DNA from: Gigaspora margarita
Taxonomy: Eukaryota > Glomeromycota > Glomeromycetes > Diversisporales > Gigasporaceae
Assembly: GCA_009809945.1 (NCBI GenBank)
Contig: WTPW01001164.1
Coordinates: 84,575 to 148,574, forward strand
Direction of reading: 5' to 3'
DNA length: 64,000 nt
The notes under the pieces are model-generated. The model was given only the letters and a program-made list of their open reading frames with translations, made no database searches and had not been told where the DNA came from. The position numbers were made by a program, and so were the translations under genes. This document shows positions 23,936 to 32,947 of this stretch, piece by piece (position 1 is the stretch's first letter; the number at the start of each line of letters is the position of its first letter).

Positions 23936-24327
23936 TGGCCCAGGTCCCAGTATGTCATATCAAAGTTTAATTAGTAAGATTATATAACCATAGTTATATA
24001 ATTTTATTAATTAAACTTGGTGATATAATCTTTTACAACTTTGTCATATAACTTTAGTAATTGAACTTAGTAATATGATCTGTTATAAACTGATTATATA
24101 ACTTTATTGTAATATGATCTGTTATAACTAGTTATAATAGGTCATATTACAATAAGGTTATATAACAGGTCAAAACAGGTTATATTGCTAAGTTTAATTA
24201 CTAAGATCATATAACAAGGTTGCAACAGATTATATCACCAAGTTTAATTAATGAAATCATATAATTTTGGTTATATAATCTTACTAATTAAACTTTGATA
24301 TGATCTGTTATGACCTGGTCATGTGCC
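23936..24327. mobile_element. Foldback element, about 170-190 bp arms
   Basis: The whole segment is one palindrome centred near 24133 (GTTATAACTAGTTATAA). CATATCAAAGTTTAATTAGT at 23956 pairs with its complement ending at 24302; the outer ends are GGCCCAGGTC and GACCTGGTCATGTGCC. Arms are roughly 85-90% alike. The repeated words TTTAATTA and GTTATATAA imply it grew from a shorter unit. No coding sequence. Confidence 0.8.
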
Positions 24328-24629
24328 AACACTGCTTAAAACAGAGTTTCTAGAATCTTCATCTAGTGGTTTTCCCATAAATCTCATACATCATTCCATG
24401 TTACTTGTTTTCAAGCCACTTATGATAATTGTATCTGATATAGTAGATGCCTTTTCTTTTTGGGAGCAGTAAATACTGCAGATTTTTTTGGAGGGGTATG
24501 TCAAAATGCCTACTTTTTGAAAATTCTTCATGAACTGACAGCACCAGGAGGAGTTCACATGTAACTAAAGTAAGGATAGTAGTTCTTCCCATATAGTCCA
24601 AAATCTATCAGAGAGCTGCCAAGTACTTT

Positions 24630-25055
24630 TCAGATTGTGGTAAGTGATAAACTCTAAGCTTGTCAGCAGGTAGTCTATGAACTTTACCTCTAAATGACAA
24701 GTGCCAGTTTTGTAGTACCGTAAATGGCCAGATAAAAGATCCCCCTAGATAGTAGACCCACTATGTACTATACCCGGGTGCAGAGCGCAGGATCTTCTTT
24801 AATTAAATATGGCTCTTTTTTGAAATTTAAATTGCATATTATAAGTGCAAATTGTATGTGTGTTTCAAAATTTTACACTATACAATATAAGCTCCCAGCC
24901 GCATACAAGACCCAGGGTCTATTATAGGTTTTAAAATTGGTGAAATGTAACAGACCCGGGTCTTGTATCTGGCCATTTAAGGTAAGTGACAAACTCTAAA
25001 GCTATTAGCAGATACTCAGTTAAATGTATCCCTAAATAACAGCTGCTAGGTTACA
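24630..25055. repeat. Direct repeat of about 75 bp flanking a MITE
   Basis: GGTAAGTGATAAACTCTAAG followed by TACCTCTAAATGACA on the left (24638-24710) recurs as GGTAAGTGACAAACTCTAAA and TCCCTAAATAACA on the right (24981-25050), with the TIR element between. The minus-strand frames at 24401-24601 and 25032-25367 flank this, without recognisable motifs. Confidence 0.55.
24718..24982. mobile_element. TIR element CCGTAAATGGCCAGATA (265 bp), TA-flanked
   Basis: Left CCGTAAATGGCCAGATAAAA and right TTGTATCTGGCCATTTAAGG are inverted, with TA on each side. The subterminal words ACCCGGGT and AGACCCAGGGTC are unusually GC-rich for the window. Confidence 0.65.
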
Positions 25056-25817
25056 TTTTTTTGTTGGTTTTTTTACTGTTTCTTTGAGACTTAACTTCTG
25101 AAGTGTTAGTGTATTTGTTGGTACAGGTGATTGGCAAGTAGAGTTACAGAAGATTTTATTAAATAACTTAGTCTTTAATATTAATCCTAAAACTAATAAA
25201 TAAACCTTCTTTGGCTTATAGTTAAAAGTTGCAGAGCTCATTTTTCTGATTCTAATTGTAGTTAAATTATCAAAATCGGTCTGGTGGATCCCAAGATACT
25301 TGGAATCAAAGAAGAGAATATAAGGATCAGCAAATTCACTGATAAGAATGTATGTAAAAAGTATCAATTTGAATAATTGGTTTGTAATTGCTATTTTTGT
25401 AAAAGTTAAATATTTATTTAAATATTTCTTCTTACTTATTATTTCTAGTTTTTAGCTTTTTACAATTAAATAAAAATACTTAATATGCTCTTTTTAGCAG
25501 CTTTTTTTGAATTTTCTCATCACAAATGGAAATAAATATATATGAAAGAACAGCTGAGTAGTAACTAAAATTTTAGCTTTATATTTGTAATTTATTATTT
25601 TTTTTAAAAAAAAACTTTACTTGCTTATTTTTTTAAAATTATTTTTTTATTTTTTTTAATTTGTTTTGATTTTTTTTTAAATTATTTATTTATTTTAAAT
25701 TACTTTCTTATTTTTTTAAATTCATTTTATTTTATTTTTTAAATTAATTATTTATTTAAATTATTTTATTTCTTTTAAATTATTTTTTATTTTTATTTTA
25801 TTTTTGCCATATAGGCC
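25056..25817. other. Intergenic, T-rich
   Basis: The 111-aa minus-strand frame at 25032-25367 has no motif I recognise and starts inside the direct repeat. 25590-25805 is low-complexity T/A. No gene called. Confidence 0.4.
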
Positions 25818-25871
25818 AGATCATTTGACCAGAATTAAAATTGTTTTGTTATAAGTCTGGTCAAATGATCT
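25818..25871. repeat. Perfect 16-bp hairpin
   Basis: AGATCATTTGACCAGA pairs with TCTGGTCAAATGATCT across a 22-base loop. Function unknown; may be a minimal foldback element. Confidence 0.75.
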
Positions 25872-26039
25872 TCAAATTTAGTTAGAATTATGAACAAAGG
25901 ATTTCTCAACTAGGTACATTTAAAAAATTTTCAGATCATAATATACATTAATTTATGTACTTATTTGTTATATTTATTATTATTATTTGCTTATATCAAT
26001 AAAAAAGTTTATTTAAATATTAATTATCAGTTAGACATT

Positions 26040-26230
26040 ATATTTCACTAACAAGTAATTCTAGTTAATGTCATTAGCATTGAGCTTAGAATTAGAGTTA
26101 AGGTTAAAGCAATTATAAAAAAAACTTACAAAATGAGCTATTGATGAAATATGCTATCTACGAAATAAACTTGTTTTTAATTAATCATTTGCAAAATAAG
26201 CTTGTCAGTGAAGTAAGTTCAGTAAATTTA
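26040..26230. mobile_element. Very decayed long-TIR MITE (MULE-like family)
   Basis: TTCACTAACAAGTAATTC and CTTGTCAGTGAAGTAAG are the facing arm remnants, with a GAGTTAAGGTTAAAG centre like that of the copy at 59138. Confidence 0.4.
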
Positions 26231-26639
26231 ATGCTTTGAAGAACCTGCTTTGAGCACTATGTTATACAAGGTGGGTGTGTGATATGTCAGAATGCACATG
26301 GGTGATATTTTGGGTAATATCGTTAATTTTTTACAGCTGATTTAAAAATTAGTAGGGCACTTGAAAAATTTTCTTATTTTTGAAACTTTTTCAGTTTTAT
26401 TTTTAACTCTTCAAAAATCACATTGCAATTATTGGACTGAAGTTCTAAAGACTGTGACATGGTTTTTGAAGAGTTAGATAATTCATAAAATGAAATTGAA
26501 AGGTTTCAAAAACAAGAAAATTTTTTAAGAGTCCCACTAATTTTCAAATCAGCTGAAAAAATCAAAATTCAAATTAACACCCAGCCCACAATTACATACA
26601 AATATGGTAATATTGGTCATGGTCATTAACTGGCCATGA

Positions 26640-26910
26640 CCAGTCATGACCTGACCACACCTATCCCTAATCTGGATCACCTGATAGGGACCTTAATTTC
26701 CTGTAATTGTCTGATAGAACTGATAGAGAAAATATGACTGCTGACACAATTTTTTGATTCATTGTTGTGCAAAATAAAAAATTAACCTTGCATAGTCATT
26801 GTCATGAAAATTATTTTATTAATTTACAGTAAATTAAAAAAAAACCAACTGACTGACCCATAGTTTCAGACCCCATGTAATGCTAAACAAAAAATCAACT
26901 TTGTATGGCC
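26640..26910 (+). mobile_element. GGCCATGCAAA-family repeat, 5'-diverged copy
   Basis: AGGGACCTTAATTTCC, GCTGACACAATTTTTTGATT and AAAATCAACTTTGTATGGCC match the copies at 37259-37589 and 48144-48486. The left terminus is not recognisable. Confidence 0.6.
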
Positions 26911-27052
26911 TTATGTAAGTAAACATACTAAAATAATAATTAATGGGGCATTAGTTAATTAATAATATAATTAATAGCACATACTGGTAATTAATTAATA
27001 AATATAAAAACCAACAAAATATATATAATACAAGATCTTTACAAATAATGAT

Positions 27053-28876
27053 TTTTTTTTTTTTTAAAGGTGAGGCCTTGCTCGTATCTTTATTGAATAA
27101 TTTATATAAGTGGTTACCTACTTAAATTGTACAGTGACAAATATATATAAACTATATGCAAGAATAAGAGCTCAGACTAGTTTATCTGCGACCTAAACCT
27201 ACTAGAGTGGTCAAGACTCACCTAGATTTGAATAGACAAAATGAAGTTTGTAGGAGTACTATATTTGATCCACATAGTGGACCAGATGCTAATTTTGCGG
27301 AGGGCTTGGCCTATTGGTGGGCATGAATTGGAGTCATTGTGAAGTTGGTCTGAGAGACCACAGAAACAGTTGTAGATGAAATTTTTCCTTGAATATCAGT
27401 TTTTACGGGAAGGGCGTGGTTGTGTTGGTTTGGGCCTGTTGTACTCAGGATGAATATTGTTAGTTTTCTTCCAGTGAGCGAGTGCAGAGCAGTATGGTTT
27501 CCATATCTGCTCGTAGGACTCTTCAGATACTTTGAGAAGAGATTTGATAATTATTTGGGATGCCTGTTTATAGGATATGTCAGGGGATTGTACTGATTGG
27601 ATTAGAGGGGTAGGGATAAGGCCCTTCAAGGTGGAGTCCAAGGAATAGGGGTATAGGAAGGTTGGAGTGGGGTTGAATGAGGAGTGGGTATAGATTAGTT
27701 GAGTAAGGCTGTTGTATTGAGAGTCAGATAGTGCTAGGTCACTACTTCTAACAACCTCTGAAATGGCTGTGAGGATGTTTTGGTTAATAAGTGAGGGATT
27801 TTGGCAGGTTCTCCAGTGAGAGGGAGAGTCTGGCATTCTGCATTCGAAGCTATTGGCAGAAGAGAATGCGTTCGGGAATATAGTGTGCAAGTGTGAGTGC
27901 GTGGGCAGGTTGTTAAGTAGGGTTTTAGTTTTGAATGATTTTAAGTGACTAAGTTTCAGGTTAGTAAAGTTGTTAGAGCTCTTTTGGTTGTTGTTGAAGT
28001 ATAGCCAGGTAGCATTCCAGTCTATATAGTGTGAGAAGTGTGACCATTCTGAACTACGCTTCTGTGAGAACCACATCGCCATTATGTGCGCCTTACAAAT
28101 GTTTTTGATAAAACAACTGGTTGAGCTCTCTACTGAGCTATTTTCCCATTGGAGAAAGTGATAAGGGTTGTGAATGTTGGCATGATTGAAGAGTAGTTTG
28201 TTGGGTGACAGATGGTTTCTGGCTAGAAGGTCTGCTTGGTTGTTGAAGATGTTGTCTGAGTGTGCTTGAACTTTGTGTAGCTTGAGCTAGATGTTGAATG
28301 CTTGTATAGCATTGAGCAATGTGTGCCAGATGGGCCACAGGCTAAACTTGAAGTGTTTGGTAGAGTGTTAGAGATGGATTGCAGTTTGTTGTATTTGGAG
28401 ATGATAGACTGAGAGTCTGTGTAGATGTTTATAATTGAGTTGCGTGGTGTCGTGGATATGGCAGAGAGAATTGCGAGCAGTTCTGCTTTGTATGAGGATG
28501 GCCAGTTATGCACTTGGGCTGAGAATTCATTTGAGACCTGGTTGTTGTGGATCTGTACCCATTTTTTGAGCATTGGTTGGTGCCAATTTCTGTAACTGAA
28601 CTGTCTGTGTAAAATGTGAACTGTTGTTGACTTCTATTGGTGCTTGCAATTTGGCAGAGTTTTTGGCATGCTTCGTTGTCATGGAAGAGGGATAGAGTGA
28701 GAGAGTCTGTGATGTATATTGTAGGGAGGGAATGTCTGTTGGGTGTCTGATTGCAGTAGAGTAGATAAGGTCAATGTATTAGCATTGAGCTTAAGTTGTT
28801 TGTTTTTGTGTTTTCTACCAAAGAACTGGGTAGAAAGTATTGCTAACACCTCCAGGGTGCAGAGGTTGGCTATGCA
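27053..28876 (-). mobile_element. 5'-truncated LINE insertion with 18-bp target duplication
   Basis: ATCTTTACAAATAATGAT lies at 27035-27052 and again, perfectly, at 28877-28894. Next to the left copy is a T-run (a poly(A) tail on the minus strand), with AATAAA about 30 nt before it (complement at 27089-27094). Minus-strand coding remnants end in an RNase H domain and a C-terminal domain. The 5' part, including reverse transcriptase, is missing, as expected of target-primed reverse transcription that stopped early. Array units elsewhere carry one copy of the target word. Confidence 0.9.
27396..28610 (-). pseudogene. LINE ORF2 3' end: RNase H domain and C-terminal region, frameshifted
   Basis: Read on the minus strand. 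Near 28602-28610, FYTDSS gives the first RNase H aspartate; AELLAI and YTDSQSII follow in the frame at 28223-28573 and carry the Glu and second Asp. After a frameshift, KVQAHSDNIFNNQADLLAR (about 28215-28270) gives the His and last Asp. The 228-aa frame at 27396-28082 follows, with TLLNNLPTHSHLHTIFP and the Cys-containing ECRMPDSPSHWRTCQN, matching the C-terminal segment that follows RNase H in many fungal LINEs. At least two frameshifts break the protein. RNase H after RT is typical of I/Tad-type LINEs, but the clade cannot be fixed without RT. Confidence 0.8.
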
Positions 28877-29263
28877 ATCTTTACAAATAATGATATTATT
28901 GGAAAAAAATAAATATCTGAGTGCTATTCTCTTGACACATTACTATGTAGGCCAACATTCTAAAAATAGTTCACTTTTATATTCCAAATTTGTGATTTTA
29001 TTTTATTTTTTTTTGATGAATTAAGCAACTTTCTGAATGATAAATTATTAGGACATTAATAAGTTAATAAATATAAAACCAAGCAAAATATAAATAATAC
29101 ATACAAGAACTCTATGAATAAAATTATCATGTAAAAGTAAATGCCTAAAATGCTTTGCTATTTACAAAATACAGTTGTCTGTTCATTGCTATGTAAATTA
29201 ATATTCCAAAAATGGTTCACATTTATAGTTCAAATTTGTGTTTTGTCAATAAATTAAGGGTAG

Positions 29264-29781
29264 AGGATACATAGATCAATTTTTATATGATATGCATGGC
29301 AAATCAAGACCTTATATAGAGAATAAAAATATGCCACTGATAAAAATTTTTGAGAACACAATTAATTTTTTTCAAAATTTTATATTTTTATAGATTAAAA
29401 TATGCTTTTTCTAAAATATAAATTTTAATAAACAAATTATGTTAAAAAAGTATACTTGTATATATCATAAAGTTTGCTGTGGTAGCCTCAAATTTGCTNG
29501 NGTTACACAAAATCNTTAATTTTNATNGNCTAGATNATATGATNATNATATGATTTTTGTAAACAAAAAATCAATACCCAATCTCTAACTACATATTTCT
29601 CAGCGAATATCTAACCAAAATTAATGATTTTACTACCATTAGAATCAAAAATACCTATTCTACAACTTCTAAAATAAATTTTAAAATAACTTACTTAATA
29701 AAAATTTCTTTAATTTTAAAAAGAATAAATTTTTGCCATCAAGATCATAAGAAAAATGATCTACGTATCCTCTACCCTTAA
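29264..29781. mobile_element. TTAA-flanked TIR element inside the tandem array
   Basis: TTAAGGGTAGAGGATACATA and its inverse TACGTATCCTCTACCCTTAA close the element. Other array units read GATGAATTAAGC at the same point with a single TTAA, so the two TTAA copies here are a genuine target duplication. TTAA targeting is characteristic of piggyBac-type transposases; none is encoded. A few N lie near 29500-29545. Confidence 0.85.
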
Positions 29782-31287
29782 GCCATCTACTGATTAATAA
29801 ATTGTTAGCATTAATGAATTAATAAATAAGAAATATAACAAAAAATATATAATACATAAAAGGTTTTACAAATAATGATATTACTATGTAAAAATAAACG
29901 TTTGAATGCATCCTTTCAATAACATTGCTGTGTAAGTCAACGATCTAAAAATAGTCCATTTTTATATCCAAATTTATATTAGAGCATTAATAAATTAATA
30001 CCCAGCAAAATATAAATAATCCATAAAAGTTCTCTATAAATAATATTATTATTAACATGTAAAAATAATGTCTGAGTGCTATTATATTAACAAAACGCAG
30101 TCATCTGTTCATTCTATATAAATTAAAGTTTTTAAAATGATTCACATTTTAATCCTAAATTTGCATTTGTATTTTTTTTTTTTTTTGATGAATTAAGCTA
30201 TCTAATGAATAATAAATTATTAGCATTAATAAATTAAAAATATGAAATATAAAATATATATGTATAAATACATACCAAGTTTCTATGAATAATATATTAT
30301 AATATAAAAATAAATTTTTGAATGCAATTCTATCAATAACATTGCTATGCAAATCAATGTTCTAAAAATGGTCCATTTATATATCCAAATTTGTATTTTT
30401 GGTATTTTTTTTTTTGATGAATAACAATCCATCGAATGATAACTTATTAGAACATTAATGAATTAACAAATATGAAATCAAGTAAAATATGTATAACATA
30501 CAATCTCTGCAAATAGCATTATTATCATGTAAAAATAAATGCCAGTGTGTCATTTCTTTAACAATACGTTGTCCTCATTTTATTGTCCGAAGCTTAGCGA
30601 GGACACATCTGTTTGAGTAAACTTGAATGCACGTCTATGCAATGTTAGTCGGAAACTGCCAATAAAATTTGAGGATTGCGGTTCCCGTGATGATCTGCAG
30701 TCAGTGTAACAATTGTTTTTGTGATGGCAAGATTTTACATATTTTCACTTCGGACCTATATCAGATTCTGATTTCCTAGTTGGCATACAATTTAAAGTCA
30801 AAAAACAATTGGATCTGAAGTTATAGATACCTTATTTATCTTAAATTCGGGGTTTATTGATGAATTACAACATCTGCAACTGATAGATTATTTAAATTAT
30901 TAGATGTATTAACGAATTAATAAATATAATACAGAAAATACAAGCCACCTAACACATACAAGGTCTCTACAAATAATATTATTATTATGTAAAAATAAAT
31001 TTCTGAGTACTATTTTCTTAATAATATGTAGTCGTTAGTTTATTGCTATGTAAATCAATGCTTTAATAATGGTTTGATTTGAAGTTATAGATATTTCATT
31101 TATCCACTTTATATTCTTTTGCTTTTTTATGATAAATATGATACATGTAGAATTACATACAAGATTTCTACAAATGCCCGTGATCTGCTACTGAACTATC
31201 GACTAACAACAAATCCTTACAAATAGAGGTTATTCTTTTGACCATGGATAAAAATTAAGAAATTTATGTCGCTTCAGTAAATCCTTA

Positions 31288-31950
31288 CCGTATTTGCGCG
31301 AAATAACGCACATGGACGTTATTTCAAAAATTGCATTTCCTTAAAATAGCATAGTTGGTTTCGAAATAACGCCCATGTGCGTCCCGAAATAACGCACACC
31401 CCACATACATAACGCCCATGTGCGTCCCGAAATAACGTACACCCACATACTAATGTATAACTATTTAGAGGTAGGTATTTAGAGGTAGTAACTATATTCA
31501 TGATTTTTTATATTAATAAATCATCTTTACACACACATGATGTTATGTGTTAAAAACTTGCAGATATGGGAATGCTAGTTTGCAATAAATTAGTTTGTTA
31601 ATAAACTGTTTGTTAAAAAAAGCTCATCTATCTATTGATTATCTGCAAACTAAATCTTGTTGGTGAATTAATAATCTGATAAATTTTTGTGAAATGACGA
31701 GTTCAGATAACAAGCAGAAACAAGAATTTTTTAGTCAAAAATTTGACTTAGATCGGAAAGGTTGTATATAAAATAAGGATTACCGATTTCTTGGGCATCA
31801 CACATATATAACGCAAATGGGCGTTATTTCGAAAATTCAATGTTGTAGAAATTAGATCTTTACCCCGAAATAATACCTATGCGCGTACTCAAAATAACAC
31901 GCATCTCCTTGAAATAACGCGCAGGTGCGCGTTATTTCGCGTAAATACGG
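31288..31950. mobile_element. TA-flanked TIR element with GAAATAACGC words
   Basis: CCGTATTTGCGCGAAATAAC on the left faces GTTATTTCGCGTAAATACGG on the right, TA outside both. The subterminal zone repeats GAAATAACGCCCATGTGCGT in both orientations at least six times. A 96-bp relative is at 48535-48630. Confidence 0.8.
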
Positions 31951-31952
31951 TA

Positions 31953-32337
31953 CTTGGTTTTCAAATTTTTATACTTACAAATTAGCATAACACGTCTTGT
32001 TGCGATGTTTTAAATCAACGCGAAAGCAATTATATTGAAAAGAAATGCAAAATAGATTGCAATAAATGCTTCACAAAAATGATCACAAAGGGAGTTGTGA
32101 GATCAACAAATACCGCTAATTCTGATTGGTGGCACATAACTAGCGAAATTGTTTAGGTTTTGACGCTAGAGTCTTAGTTTTGTCTACAATAAAATAGCTG
32201 TTATATGAGTGGTTTGAAATTTTATGATCGTATTACGTTACACTGTTATCTTAATCTGATTTACGGATTTATACAATGATCTGATCATTTGCGCATTAAA
32301 CATTCTTTAGAACTTAGGTAGCTCTCCCACAAAAAAT
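31953..32337. other. Intergenic, nothing recognised
   Basis: No convincing frame or repeat seen. Confidence 0.4.
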
Positions 32338-32639
32338 TGTTCACCCCTTGAAATATTAGCCAATCAAAATTTAAGATCAGGTGTAACGTGATAGTCAAAA
32401 CAAACGTTTTGCTTTCTTAGTAAAAAGTTGCGTATAAAACTAAAAACGCGTTATAGTTGGGGTTAGGGTGAGAACACTATTAGTAAAAATCACGAGGAAC
32501 ATTTTAATTAGGCAGAAGGTGGTTTCCTAATTAAAATTTAAAGCTATTTTTGTTTTTTTGTAAAGGGTGGGTTTTCGTTTCGAATTTTACGTTACACCTG
32601 ATCCTAAAATTCGATTGGCCAATATTACAGGGATGAACA
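32338..32639. mobile_element. MITE with about 54-bp TIRs, ends TGTTCAYCCC
   Basis: TGTTCACCCCTTGAAATATT, then AGCCAATCAAAATTTAAGAT and CAGGTGTAACGTGA, recur inverted at the right end. The GATCAGGTGTAACGTGA core is shared with the MITE at 43322-43651. The frame at 32567-32758 is made of this element and its neighbour and is not a gene. Confidence 0.8.
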
Positions 32640-32744
32640 TTATTGGGCAAATTTTGCAATTTAATCAAATGAACGCGTGCTACAAAACAGGACGTGCAGC
32701 CAATCATTTGTCAAATACCGCATTCGCAAATTTGCCTAATAATG
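32638..32744. mobile_element. Short MITE, ends CATTATTGGGCAAATTT
   Basis: CATTATTGGGCAAATTTTGC is inverted at 32725-32744 (AATTTGCCTAATAATG). It abuts the preceding MITE. Confidence 0.65.
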
Positions 32745-32947
32745 GGGTTGGCTGCTGAGTTTTAATTTGAATAAACATGATTACATTGTAACATGTGCAG
32801 CAGAAATACGTTTAGCATCCACCCATCTGGTTAATCAGCTTTATTAAATCTTTTCTTGAAAATAAGTTTAGCATAATTTGTATTAAAATACATTCCTTTA
32901 AATATTATACGCGTTAAATTTACTTTACTTTTTTAAGAAAAATAATT

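Larger units (their letters stand above)
26940..31190 (+). repeat. Degenerate satellite-like tandem array, unit about 230 bp
   Basis: The word series CTCTACAAATAATATTATTAT, ATGTAAAAATAAAT, CTGAGTGCTATT, CCAAATTTGT, TTTTGATGAATTAAGC and AAATTATTAGCATTAATAAA recurs with units beginning near 27040/28881, 29110, 29868, 30032, 30277, 30506 and 30968. Spacing is about 160-245 bp once insertions are removed. The array holds a LINE (27053-28876), a TTAA element (29264-29781) and an unassigned, less AT-rich block near 30565-30830. No coding role seen. Confidence 0.7.

Noticed and set aside
28743-29024. 93-codon plus-strand frame
   Set aside because: Antisense to the LINE and continuing into the tandem array.
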